NCBI GenBank assembly: GCA_016794625.1
Contig: JAEUGY010000037.1
Location: forward strand, 229,071 to 293,070
Source of the DNA: Opitutaceae bacterium
Lineage (GTDB): Bacteria; Verrucomicrobiota; Verrucomicrobiia; Opitutales; Opitutaceae
Length of the DNA stretch: 64,000 nucleotides
Direction: 5' to 3'
Below the pieces are notes generated by a model. It worked only from the letters and a program-made list of their open reading frames with translations, made no database searches and was not told where the DNA came from. Position 1 is the first letter of the stretch, and each line of letters starts with the position of its first letter. A program made the translations under genes and the position numbers. This document shows, piece by piece, positions 37,697 through 46,720 of this stretch.

Positions 37697-39322
37697 ATGG
37701 ACACCTACCTCATCGACGTTCCGATGCCCTCGATGGGCGCCACGGTCAGCGAGCTCACCATCATCGATCTCAAGATCGAACCGGGTACTGCCATCTCCAA
37801 GGGGCAGAAGATCGCTGAGCTGGAGAGCGACAAATCGGTTTTCGAATACGAATCGCCCTGCGATGGGGTGGTGGCGGCGGTCCGCTGCCGACCGGGCGAT
37901 ATCGTGGCGAGCGGAGGACCTTTTCTGCGCATCAAGACGGCGGATGTGGGTTTGCTCCACTTGCGAGTCACCTCGGACGTTCCGGTCGATGTCGCCCCCG
38001 CGCCGGCGGCCCGGCCGGCGGCAACCCCGGCACCGTCCGCTGCTCCCCTCGTGGCCTCGCCTGTTCCCGTCGCGCCCGTGTCAGCGCCCGCATCCGCTCC
38101 CCTGGCCGCGCCGGCCGTGGCCACCCCGGTGGCGAAGGGACCCATTTGGACGCCGAGGGCCATCAAACTCGCGCAGGAGGCGGGCTTGGATCCTTTGACC
38201 CTTACCGACATGCCGGCCACCGGTCCGGGCGGGCGGGTCTCGGGCGACGATGTCACCCATTACCTCGCGCGGCGTCAGACACCGGCGGTGCAGCCGGTGG
38301 TGGCCTCCGCCCCGGCCGTGCCGGCTGATCGTGGAGTCGAGACCGTGTGCATCGCCGGTGTTGGATACGCGGTACCGAAGAACATCAGGCCGACCAGTGA
38401 AATTTTGCGCGCGTTTCCCGACCGCACGGAAGCGGAGATGCTCAAGCTGACCGGCATCAAGGAAAGGCGCTACGCGGATGGCGATGAAACCGCGACCAGC
38501 CTCGCCGCCACCGCCGTACGGAACGCGCTGGAGCAGGCGGGAATGCCGTTGAGCCAGATCGATGGCATCCTGATGGCGACGATTCTGCCCGACCAGCCGG
38601 TGCCGGCGATGGCCAGCGCGCTGGCGCGACACCTCGGGATTCCGCGCGTGTTTGCGTTCGACCTCAATGCCGCCTGTTCGGGCTGGCTTTATGCGCTCGA
38701 AGTCGGTCGGTCCCTCATTCGCGGGGGCTCGGCGAAAAACCTGATTGTCGTCACGGCGGAGCTCCTTTCACGCATCACCAATCCCAAGGACCACGAGACC
38801 GCGTTTCTCTTCGGAGATGGTGCCGGAGCCGCGATCCTCAGCCATGCCGATGGCGGCCATCGCCTTCACCGGATGGCGTTGTCGGGCGACGCCACCCAAT
38901 TCGCGGCGATCCAGCGGCCGGGCGGCGGGGCGACCCGTCCGTTCCCGGCGCCCGGCGGGGCGGATCAGGCGGATTTTTATCTGCAGATGAACGGGGCTTC
39001 CGTGTTCAAGAGCGCGGTGGTGGCGTTTGCCGACCAGATCGAGGCCACCTTGCAACGCCATCAACTCGCTCCGGAGGACATCTCCTGGGTGGTGCCGCAT
39101 CAGGCGAACGAGCGCATCCTCCGCGCGGTCAGCAAACGGATCGGCATCCCGTTCGAAAAGGTCGTCATGACCATTTCCCGCTATGGCAATACCAGCGGAG
39201 CCTCGGTCTCGATGGCCTTGGGCTGGGCGGCGCAGGAGGGTATCTTCCAGCCCGGTGACCGGATCATCTTCTGCAGCGTGGGCGCGGGACTGACCTTTGC
39301 GGGCGGGCTGCTGGTCTGGTAG
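37697..39322 (+). CDS. lipoyl domain / E3-binding domain / KAS III (FabH-like) fusion
   Basis: A 541-residue continuous protein with three domains not usually joined. Residues 1-85 are a lipoyl domain: Lys46 lies in ELESDKSVFEY, the lipoylation pattern rather than the biotin MKM. Residues 150-190 are a peripheral-subunit-binding domain (TPRAIKLAQEAGLD, then GPGGRVSGDDV). Long Ala/Pro linkers (95-147, 195-212) join them as in E2 acyltransferases. Residues 213-541 are a ketoacyl-ACP synthase III with Cys327 (NAACSGW), His468 (VPHQAN) and Asn498 (YGNTSGA). The E2 catalytic domain is replaced by the condensing enzyme. I infer that acyl groups made on lipoyl by a 2-oxoacid dehydrogenase may start fatty-acid or polyketide chains directly. 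Confidence 0.9.
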   Translation: MDTYLIDVPMPSMGATVSELTIIDLKIEPGTAISKGQKIAELESDKSVFEYESPCDGVVAAVRCRPGDIVASGGPFLRIKTADVGLLHLRVTSDVPVDVAPAPAARPAATPAPSAAPLVASPVPVAPVSAPASAPLAAPAVATPVAKGPIWTPRAIKLAQEAGLDPLTLTDMPATGPGGRVSGDDVTHYLARRQTPAVQPVVASAPAVPADRGVETVCIAGVGYAVPKNIRPTSEILRAFPDRTEAEMLKLTGIKERRYADGDETATSLAATAVRNALEQAGMPLSQIDGILMATILPDQPVPAMASALARHLGIPRVFAFDLNAACSGWLYALEVGRSLIRGGSAKNLIVVTAELLSRITNPKDHETAFLFGDGAGAAILSHADGGHRLHRMALSGDATQFAAIQRPGGGATRPFPAPGGADQADFYLQMNGASVFKSAVVAFADQIEATLQRHQLAPEDISWVVPHQANERILRAVSKRIGIPFEKVVMTISRYGNTSGASVSMALGWAAQEGIFQPGDRIIFCSVGAGLTFAGGLLVW

Positions 39323-39336
39323 GTCCGGCGGGGTGT

Positions 39337-39350
39337 CCGGCTCGCGCCGG
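39337..39350. terminator. hairpin between converging genes
   Basis: Stem ccggc/gccgg with loop tcgc, in the 30-base gap between the stops of the fusion gene and rsmE. It is a small candidate two-way terminator. Confidence 0.4.
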
Positions 39351-39352
39351 CC

Positions 39353-40105
39353 TCAATTCTGCAGCTCGTAGCTGAGAATGCTGAGCGCGTAGACAGCGGC
39401 GGTCTCGCAGCGCAGCACGAGGGGGCCGAGCGTCACGGGTTCAAAACCAGCCCGGGTGCTGGCCTGCATCTCCTCCGGACTGAAGTCGCCTTCGGGTCCG
39501 ATCAGCCAGAGCACCGTGTGGGGTGGCTTGGTGTGCCGCTCGCGATACGCGGCGAGCACGGCCTTGAGGGAGCGCGCTCCGGGCTGGAGCGAGGCGATGA
39601 GTTTCAGGTCGTATCCGTGACTTGACTCCATGAATGGAATCACCCGCTCCATCGGACTGATGTCCGGCAACCACGGATTGCCGCACTGCTTGGCGGCTTC
39701 GAGCGCGGCGGTCTGCCACTTCTCGACTTTGCGATCCTGGCGGTCCCCTTCGAGGTGCACCTGGGTCCGCGCACTCTCCAGCGGCACGATCCGCGCGGTG
39801 CCGAGTTCGGTCGCTTTGCGCACGATCGAGTCCATCGCCGTGCCCTTGGGCAGCGCCTGCCCGAGCGTCAGCCGGTGCGGCAGCGGGGGGGCGGTCCGGC
39901 GGGAGTTCACCCGGATCACCGCGCTGCGCTTGTCGGCGCGCGTCAGGGTGCCGAGCCATTCGGTGCCGTGGCCATCGAACGCCACCACTGCGTCTCCGGA
40001 CCGGGCGCGGTTCACATTGACCAGGTGATGCGACTCATCGGGCGAGAGCAGCAGCTCCGAGGGATCCCGAGACGAAGGCCGGCAGAAAACGCGGAAGTCA
40101 GTCAT
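39353..40105 (-). CDS. rsmE: 16S rRNA (uracil-1498-N3)-methyltransferase
   Basis: A 250-residue RsmE-family SPOUT methyltransferase that modifies U1498 of 16S rRNA. Start ATG 40105 (MTDFRVFCRP). An N-terminal PUA-like half (PDESHHLVNVNRARSGD) precedes the knotted SPOUT half with LGQALPKGTAMDSIVRKATELG and the cofactor block LIGPEGDFSPEE, then LGPLVLRCETAAVYAL. It converges on the KAS III fusion and diverges from mfd; the 287 bases to mfd hold no gene that I can support. Confidence 0.93.
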   Translation of the reverse strand: MTDFRVFCRPSSRDPSELLLSPDESHHLVNVNRARSGDAVVAFDGHGTEWLGTLTRADKRSAVIRVNSRRTAPPLPHRLTLGQALPKGTAMDSIVRKATELGTARIVPLESARTQVHLEGDRQDRKVEKWQTAALEAAKQCGNPWLPDISPMERVIPFMESSHGYDLKLIASLQPGARSLKAVLAAYRERHTKPPHTVLWLIGPEGDFSPEEMQASTRAGFEPVTLGPLVLRCETAAVYALSILSYELQN

Positions 40106-40392
40106 GGCGAAGTCCGTCTCTTTGTTCCTCCGTCCTTCATCTGGCAAGCGACCAGTGCAGGGCGAAAACAGCGATGGCGCGGGACCATCGGGGTCCGACG
40201 CCTTCACCGACTCGCCAAATACCACGATGAACCCGGCAAAAGAACGGGTAACGGTCGGAAAGAGAGACGTGCCCGCCGGCCGGCTGCTCCAAGCGAGCGG
40301 AACCGGTGGGCAGCGTGGGCGGAAATCGGTGGAGGACGGACCTTCGCCGGAGTTGCGCTGGGGCCGATCCTGGTTTCCTGTGATCCCCTTCC

Positions 40393-43300
40393 ATGCCGGC
40401 CCGAACCGCCCTGAAACGTCACAAGCTGTGCGGCATCTGTCCCCCCGCCCGGGCGGCGGTGCTCGACGAGCTGGGTCGCACACATCCTGCTCCGGTGTGG
40501 CTGGTGGTGACGGTGGACACCAAGCGGAGTGAACAGCTGGTGGAGGATCTGGCGTTCTTCCACACGGCGAGCGGCGATCCAAGGCCGGCTGAAGTCCTGC
40601 ACTTCCCGGAGGCGATGCCCGAAAACCGGGACATGCGGGAGGCGTTCTCCGCCTCGGCCGATCGTCAAACGGTGCTCTCCAAGCTCCGCTCGCGTCGGGT
40701 GGCGGGAGTTGGAGCGGCCCCGGGCGGCTCGTCGACCCTGGTGGTGGTGACCACTCCGGCCGCGCTGGCGCAGCCGGTGCCTTCGCTGGAGGCGTTTGCG
40801 GAGAAGGAAGTGACCCTCAAACGCGGGCAGACCCAGTCCTTTGCCGGCTTGCTCGAGCTGCTGCGCGAGCTCGATTACGATTCGGAAGCGGTGTGCGAGT
40901 CGCCGGGCCACTACGCCATTCGCGGAGGGATTGTGGACGTTTATCCTATCACGGCAACCGAGCCCTACCGTCTGGACTTTTTTGGCGATGAGATTGAGGA
41001 GATCCGCGCCTTTGATCCGGTCACCCAGCGCTCGGGCGCGGCCGTGGAGTCCATCGCGCTGTCCGCCTCGCCGCGCCTCCGTCTCGCCACCTCCCAAACC
41101 GGGCTGGCCGATTACCTTTCACCCGCCACCCACCTCGCCCTGATCGAGCCGGCGGAGCTTGACGCCGACTTCAGCGCTGCCGTGCGCGAGGGTGCCGACG
41201 GTCTCACGCCCGTGCTGGAGCGCGTGAGCGCCTTGTTTGGCTTGAGCGACATGGATGAGGCGTCGGCGCTGCTCGACGGAGACGAAGTGGTGGAGTCCAC
41301 CTGGGACACCGACAGCCTCGTGCATCACCGGTCGTATCCGGACGACGCGCTTGTTGCGCAGGAGCGGTTGCACGGCGAGGTCGAGGCGCGCCATGCCTTC
41401 CTGGAGAAAGTGCGCGAGTGGAAGCGACTCGGTTACGGGCTCGCCTTTGTGGTGTCGAAGGAAGGTGAGGAACAGCGTGCGAAGGAGATTCTGGAGGAGG
41501 ACCATGCCCTCAAGACCCTGCAGCCACTCTGGCTCCGCGGCATGCCGAACGAGGGCTTTCGCATCACCTTCCGCCCGGGTGCCGAGGCAGGGGAGACGGT
41601 CGTGGACGCGTCCACACGACTGACCTGGCGGAAGCCGGCGGCGAGACGCGGGCTGGTGGTGGTCACGGAGACCGAGCTCTTTGGCCGCCAGCGGGCGCGG
41701 CGCGCCGGTGGCACCAAGCGCGCCCTCGCCCAGCGGGCGCAGATCGACCAGCTGCTGGACTTCGCCGAGCTGGTGGAAGGTGACTTTGTCGTGCACCTCC
41801 AGCATGGCATCGCCCTTTATCGCGGCCTGACCCGGATTGAGACCGCGCAGGGTGTGCGGGAGGTCATCTCGCTTGAGTTCGATGACCATGTGACGCTGCA
41901 CGTGCCCCTGCAGGAGTCGCACCTCATCAGCCGCTACGTTGGACTCTCCAAGACCCGCCCCCAGCTCGGCCGGATCGGATCCGGGCGCTGGGAAAAGACG
42001 CGCCAGGCCGCGGAACGCGCCACGATCGACCTCGCGGCCGAGCTCCTCCGCATCCAGGCGGCGCGCGAGGCCCAGCCCGGGTTTTCCTTCCCGCCGGACA
42101 ACACCTGGCAGAAGGAGTTCGAAGCCTCGTTCCCGTATACAGAAACCCGCGACCAGCTCCGGGCGATTGAAGAGGCCAAGGCCGACTTGGAAAAGCCCCG
42201 GCCGATGGACCGGCTCATTTGCGGCGACGTCGGCTTTGGCAAGACCGAGGTGGCGATCCGCACCGCGTTCAAGGCCGTGCAGGGCGGCAAGCAGGTGGCG
42301 GTGCTGGTGCCGACCACGGTGCTGGCGCAGCAACACCTCAACACCTTTCGCGAGCGCATGGCGGGGTACCCGATCGCCATTGAAATGGTCAGCCGCTTTC
42401 GCTCGCGGGCGGAGATCGGAAAGATTCTGACGGCGACGGCGGCGGGGCAGGTCGACATCCTGGTCGGTACCCACCGCCTGCTGCAGCGCGACGTGACGTT
42501 CAAGGACCTCGGCCTCGTTGTGATCGACGAGGAGCAGCGCTTCGGCGTGAAGCACAAGGAGCGATTCAAATCCCTGCGCGCCACCGTCGATGTGCTCTCG
42601 ATGAGCGCGACCCCGATCCCGCGCACGCTCTACATGGCGATGACCGGTGCGCGCGACATGAGTGTGATTGAGACGGCGCCGACGAATCGCCATCCCATCC
42701 AGACCATCGTCAAGACCTACGACGAGAAACTCGTGGTGGATGCCGTGCGACACGAGATCCGCCGCGGGGGCCAGGTTTTCTACCTGCACAACCGCGTCAT
42801 GACGATCGATCTCGTGGCGGCACGGTTGCGAGAGCTCATGCCGGACCTCACGATCGGGGTCGGTCACGGCCAGATGGATGCGGATGAGCTGGAGGAACTG
42901 ATGACGGAGTTCGTGGCCGGCCGTTACCATGTGCTCGTCTGCACGACCATCATCGAGAGCGGCCTCGATATTCCCAACTGCAATACCATCATCATCGAGG
43001 GGGCGGACCGCTTTGGTTTGTCGCAGCTCTATCAGCTGCGCGGCCGTGTCGGCCGTTTCAAGCATCAGGCCTACGCCTATCTGCTGCTGCACCGGCACAC
43101 CCGACTGGTCGAGATTGCCCGCGAGCGCTTGAACGCCTTGCGCACGCACAATCAACTCGGCGCCGGCTTTCGCATTGCCATGCGCGACCTCGAACTGCGC
43201 GGTGCAGGCAACCTGCTCGGAGCCGAGCAAAGCGGGCATATTGTGGGAGTGGGGTTCGAGCTGTACTGCCAGTTGCTGCGGCAGTCCGTGGCCCGCCTGC

Positions 43301-43842
43301 GTGGCGAGAAGCAAGCCGCGGCGATCCGGGCCAGCGTGAAGCTCGATTTCGTCTTTGTGGGGGAAGGCGACCCCGCGCTCCCGGACCCGACCCGGACGCG
43401 TGGGCACGGCTCCGGCTACACCGCGGTGAAGGATGCCGAACATGACGCCAGTGGGGCGGTGGAGGTAGATCGGATCCAGGCGCGCATCCCGGCCACCTAT
43501 CTCGGTGAAACTCGTTTGCGGATCGATTTCTATCGAAAACTGGCCATGGCGGAGGGGCTCCCGCAACTTAAGGTCATCGAGACCGACTTGCTGGATCGAT
43601 TCGGTGCCTTTGGCGACGAAGTCCGTGCCTTGTTGATAGTCACAGAGATACGGATCAGGGCGGAACAAAAGGGCATTGTGTCCGTCGAAACGGAGTCCAC
43701 CCGCCTGAAATGCCTTCGTGCCCGTGGGGCCCGGGATGATTACGTCATGCTGGGAACACGGTTTCCGCGGTTGACCAGTCCCAAGCCCCTTCTACGGTTA
43801 AAAGAGATTATCGTTTTTTTGAATAACTTGCCCAACCCATGA
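40393..43842 (+). CDS. mfd: transcription-repair coupling factor
   Basis: A 1149-residue Mfd that removes stalled RNA polymerase and recruits UvrA. Domains: UvrB-like N-terminal part (1-330), RNA-polymerase-interacting CarD-like domain (about 470-545; DFVVHLQHGIALYRG), RecG-like helicase with Walker A Lys617 (GDVGFGKTEVAIRTAFKA), the DEEQRFGVKHKE box, SATPIPRTLYMA and GRVGRFKHQAYAYLL, and a C-terminal TRCF domain. Length is normal. Its stop overlaps the start of the next gene (ATGATG), so the isomerase gene is probably translated by coupling. Confidence 0.96.
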   Translation: MPARTALKRHKLCGICPPARAAVLDELGRTHPAPVWLVVTVDTKRSEQLVEDLAFFHTASGDPRPAEVLHFPEAMPENRDMREAFSASADRQTVLSKLRSRRVAGVGAAPGGSSTLVVVTTPAALAQPVPSLEAFAEKEVTLKRGQTQSFAGLLELLRELDYDSEAVCESPGHYAIRGGIVDVYPITATEPYRLDFFGDEIEEIRAFDPVTQRSGAAVESIALSASPRLRLATSQTGLADYLSPATHLALIEPAELDADFSAAVREGADGLTPVLERVSALFGLSDMDEASALLDGDEVVESTWDTDSLVHHRSYPDDALVAQERLHGEVEARHAFLEKVREWKRLGYGLAFVVSKEGEEQRAKEILEEDHALKTLQPLWLRGMPNEGFRITFRPGAEAGETVVDASTRLTWRKPAARRGLVVVTETELFGRQRARRAGGTKRALAQRAQIDQLLDFAELVEGDFVVHLQHGIALYRGLTRIETAQGVREVISLEFDDHVTLHVPLQESHLISRYVGLSKTRPQLGRIGSGRWEKTRQAAERATIDLAAELLRIQAAREAQPGFSFPPDNTWQKEFEASFPYTETRDQLRAIEEAKADLEKPRPMDRLICGDVGFGKTEVAIRTAFKAVQGGKQVAVLVPTTVLAQQHLNTFRERMAGYPIAIEMVSRFRSRAEIGKILTATAAGQVDILVGTHRLLQRDVTFKDLGLVVIDEEQRFGVKHKERFKSLRATVDVLSMSATPIPRTLYMAMTGARDMSVIETAPTNRHPIQTIVKTYDEKLVVDAVRHEIRRGGQVFYLHNRVMTIDLVAARLRELMPDLTIGVGHGQMDADELEELMTEFVAGRYHVLVCTTIIESGLDIPNCNTIIIEGADRFGLSQLYQLRGRVGRFKHQAYAYLLLHRHTRLVEIARERLNALRTHNQLGAGFRIAMRDLELRGAGNLLGAEQSGHIVGVGFELYCQLLRQSVARLRGEKQAAAIRASVKLDFVFVGEGDPALPDPTRTRGHGSGYTAVKDAEHDASGAVEVDRIQARIPATYLGETRLRIDFYRKLAMAEGLPQLKVIETDLLDRFGAFGDEVRALLIVTEIRIRAEQKGIVSVETESTRLKCLRARGARDDYVMLGTRFPRLTSPKPLLRLKEIIVFLNNLPNP

Positions 43843-44858
43843 TGTCAGGTCGCCAACGCCCCATGTTCCGGTTTGCCCGCTCTTCGTTTGTTGCGCTGAT
43901 GATGGTCGGAGGTTTGCAGCTCCCGGTGATCGCCCAAGCACCGGTCAACGACGGTCTGGATCTTCGATTTGCCAACGGCATTGCCGCCATTGTTGAAGGC
44001 AAGGTCATCACGGTGGAGGACATTCGTCAGCAGATCGCCCCGCTCGTCGGTGACATCCAAAAGGAGGCGCGCAATCAGCAGGAGTTCAACCAGCGCCTGG
44101 AGGCGCTGCAGGAAGAGGTCATTCAGAACCTCATCGATCGCGAATTGATCGTGAAGGAATTCCGGAAGGACGAAAAGAAGCGCATTCCGGAGAGCTACGT
44201 GGACAACCAGATCGCGGAGACGCAGATCGGCCAATTTGAGGGCGATCGTTCCAAGTTCCTCGCTTACCTGCGCAGTCGCGGTTTGACGCTGCGTGAATAC
44301 CGGAAGGAAGTCGAAGAGGAGATCATTTACGGCTACATGCGCCAGCAACAGCGCAAGTCGCAGAGCACGGTCAGTCCGGTCAAGATCGAGGCGTTCTACA
44401 ACGAGAACAAGGACCGCTTTTTCCAGGAAGACGAGGCCCAGCTGCGTCTCATCCAGTTTACGCGCGCCGGTCAGTCGGACGCGGAGCTGAAGGCCCGGGC
44501 GCTTGAGGTGTATGAGCGGCTGAAGGCCGGCGAAAAATTTGAAGATCTGGCGCGGGAAGTCTCCCAGGACTCCCGGAAGACCAAGGGCGGCGATTGGGGC
44601 TGGCAGAAGAAGTCGGACTTGAAGGCGGAGTTCAGTGATCCGCTGTTTGCCCTGAAAAAGGGTGAGTTCACCGAGCCGATTCTAACGCCGGAAGGTGCAT
44701 TCCTGCTTTACGTCGAGGACCGCAAGTATGCCGGTATCCAGCCGATTGATCAGGTGCGTGAACAAATCGAGCGCATCCTCATCACGCAGAGCTCCCGCCA
44801 GGCGCAGGAACGCTGGCTTGAGCGGCTCCGTCGCAACGGCTACGTGAAGCACTTCTGA
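43839..44858 (+). CDS. exported peptidyl-prolyl isomerase, SurA/parvulin type
   Basis: A 339-residue SurA-like periplasmic chaperone. A signal peptide (about residues 8-33, ending VIAQ) is followed by a SurA N-like helical domain (NGIAAIVEGKVITVEDI, to about 190) and one parvulin PPIase domain (about 200-300; DEAQLRLIQF, VSQDSRKTKGGDWGW, ALKKGEFTEPI). A C-terminal helix ends in KHF. It should assist outer-membrane protein folding, which fits a genome with large TonB receptors. E. coli SurA has two PPIase domains; this has one. Confidence 0.88.
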   Translation: MMSGRQRPMFRFARSSFVALMMVGGLQLPVIAQAPVNDGLDLRFANGIAAIVEGKVITVEDIRQQIAPLVGDIQKEARNQQEFNQRLEALQEEVIQNLIDRELIVKEFRKDEKKRIPESYVDNQIAETQIGQFEGDRSKFLAYLRSRGLTLREYRKEVEEEIIYGYMRQQQRKSQSTVSPVKIEAFYNENKDRFFQEDEAQLRLIQFTRAGQSDAELKARALEVYERLKAGEKFEDLAREVSQDSRKTKGGDWGWQKKSDLKAEFSDPLFALKKGEFTEPILTPEGAFLLYVEDRKYAGIQPIDQVREQIERILITQSSRQAQERWLERLRRNGYVKHF

Positions 44859-44950
44859 GCGGGGAATTTAAACGCGGAGACGCGGAGGCGCGAAGATCGG
44901 AAGCAACAGCGCAGCGAAGGCAGGGGAGAAGCGCCGGGATCGGTTGCGGG

Positions 44951-46402
44951 TCATGGGCTGGAAGGTTCTTGTCCGCGCGTGACTGCATCGCCTTCAGGAG
45001 CGGGTGGGGTTGTGTTTTCCCCGCTTGGTAGCGCCTCAACGTCGCGCAGGCGTCGTTCGATGGCGCGGGTGCGGGTGCCGGTGCGTTCGATCTCCGACGA
45101 CGCGGCCTCGAGCTTGCGTTTGACGTTGGCGAGGGTCTCGGCGAAGCGGGAGAATTCGGTCTTCACTTCACCGAGCACGGTCCAGACTTCGCTGGAGCGC
45201 TGCTGAATGGCGAGGGTGCGGAACCCGAGCTGCAGGCTGTTGAGCAGCGCGGCCAGGGTGGTGGGTCCGACCACGACAATGCGGTGCTGGGTCTGCAGGC
45301 TGTCGACGAGACCCGGCTGCCGGACAATTTCGGCATAGAGGCCTTCGGTCGGCAGGAACAGCAGGGCGAAGTCGGTGGTGTGCGGAGGAGCGAGGTATTT
45401 CTCGGCGATGCCGCGGGCAAAGACGCGCACGGTCTGCGCGAGGGCGGCGAGGGCGGCGCGCACCGCCTCGGGGTCGGCCCGCTCGGACGCATCGACCAGG
45501 CGTTGGTAATCTTCGGTTGGAAACTTGGCGTCGATCGGGAGCCAGACGGGTGCGTCCTTGACGCCCGCCCCGGGCAGTTTGATCGCAAACTCCACGCGGG
45601 CACTGGAGCCGGGCACGGGAGCGACATTGGCTTCATATTGGTCGCTCGTGAGAAGTTGGCCGAGCAGCGTCGCCAGTTGGACTTCACCCCAGGTCCCGCG
45701 CGTCTTGACGTTGGTCAGCACCCGTTTGAGGTCGCCCACGCTGACGGCAATGGCCTGCATTTCACCCAGGCTGCGGATGACCCGCTCCAGGTTGTCCCCG
45801 ACCTGCTTGAACGAGGCGTCCAGTCGCTGTTCCAGGGTGGTCTGGAGTCGCTGGTCCACCGTCGCCCGCAGCTCGTCGAGTTTGGCGGCGTTTTGGGCGG
45901 AAAGGTCGCCGAGGCGTGTCTCCACGGAGGCTCTCAACCGGTCTCCCGATTCGGTCAAGAGTCGCGCGAGAGCATCGAACCGCGTGGCGAGTTCACTCAG
46001 CTGATGCCCTTGGGCGGTGCGACTGGACTCGAGCGCGTTGCGCAGGGTCAGGGCGAATTCGGCGAGCTGGGCCCGCGATTCTCCACGGGCTTCATGGAGG
46101 GCAGCGGCGAGGTGGGCGGACAGCGCTTCCGTGCGGGCCGTCGTTTCGCGACGCAGGTCATCGGCGCGCTGGCCTTGCAGGGCGAGGCTGCGGTCGATGC
46201 GACCGCCGAAGTCCTCGCGCAGCGCGGTGCCGGAGCGCGCGGACTCGTCGCGCAGCGCGGACTCAAGCCGCTGCAGTTCGGAGGAGAGACGATCAAAGCG
46301 GAAAACGGCGACCGCAGGGTCGAGCGACGCGGAGCGGCGAAGCACCAGGACCAGCAGAAGCGTGCAGGCCAAAATGAGCAGGGCGAGAATCGCAAGGAGC
46401 AC
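44951..46402 (-). CDS. rmuC: RmuC-family protein
   Basis: A 483-residue RmuC-like protein that limits DNA inversion at repeats in E. coli. A GTG start gives an N-terminal membrane helix (LLAILALLILACTLLLVLVL), then a long coiled coil (about 40-210), then the nuclease-like RmuC domain with RGTWGEVQLATLLGQLL and PIDAKFPTEDY. A Ser/Thr/Pro-rich tail (PSGENTTPPAPEGD) follows. It precedes a DUF167 gene on the same strand by 28 bases. Confidence 0.92.
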   Translation of the reverse strand: MLLAILALLILACTLLLVLVLRRSASLDPAVAVFRFDRLSSELQRLESALRDESARSGTALREDFGGRIDRSLALQGQRADDLRRETTARTEALSAHLAAALHEARGESRAQLAEFALTLRNALESSRTAQGHQLSELATRFDALARLLTESGDRLRASVETRLGDLSAQNAAKLDELRATVDQRLQTTLEQRLDASFKQVGDNLERVIRSLGEMQAIAVSVGDLKRVLTNVKTRGTWGEVQLATLLGQLLTSDQYEANVAPVPGSSARVEFAIKLPGAGVKDAPVWLPIDAKFPTEDYQRLVDASERADPEAVRAALAALAQTVRVFARGIAEKYLAPPHTTDFALLFLPTEGLYAEIVRQPGLVDSLQTQHRIVVVGPTTLAALLNSLQLGFRTLAIQQRSSEVWTVLGEVKTEFSRFAETLANVKRKLEAASSEIERTGTRTRAIERRLRDVEALPSGENTTPPAPEGDAVTRGQEPSSP

Positions 46403-46430
46403 GACGGGAGATGTCGGGGCTGAGGTTTCG

Positions 46431-46706
46431 CTACGCGCCGGGCAATCGGGCGCGCGTCTGCTCGAGGGTCAGGCCGGTGATGGTGACGCATTTTTGTCGC
46501 GATTTTTCCCCGATCGCGACCGCGACCGCGCGTCGCGGAAGATCTAGGGCGTCCGCGAGAAAGGCGCACAGGGCGTCGTTGGCACGTCCGTCCAGGGCGG
46601 GCGCGCGAATCTTCACTTTCAGGGCGTCACCCAGCCAGCCCACGATCTCATCGCGACCGGCGTTGGGAATGGCCTTGATGGCGAGACGACAGGACGGCGC
46701 CGGCAT
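46431..46706 (-). CDS. DUF167 (YggU-family) protein
   Basis: A 91-residue DUF167 protein. The family motifs are present: LAIKAIPNAGRDEIVGW, LKVKIRAPALDGRANDAL and IGEKSRQKCVTITG. Its cellular role is not established; members form a small alpha/beta fold. It lies 14 bases downstream of the cystathionine synthase-like gene and is probably co-transcribed with it and rmuC. Confidence 0.9.
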   Translation of the reverse strand: MPAPSCRLAIKAIPNAGRDEIVGWLGDALKVKIRAPALDGRANDALCAFLADALDLPRRAVAVAIGEKSRQKCVTITGLTLEQTRARLPGA

Positions 46707-46720
46707 GGCAACAGGGGGGA

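Noticed and set aside
37697..39322. biotin carrier domain instead of a lipoyl domain
   Set aside because: The attachment site reads SDKS, not MKM, and an E3-binding domain follows, which fits lipoyl.
41119..43668. 849-codon open frame opposite mfd
   Set aside because: It is antisense to a clearly conserved gene, has His/Arg/Gly-rich low-information sequence, and such mirrors are common at this GC content.
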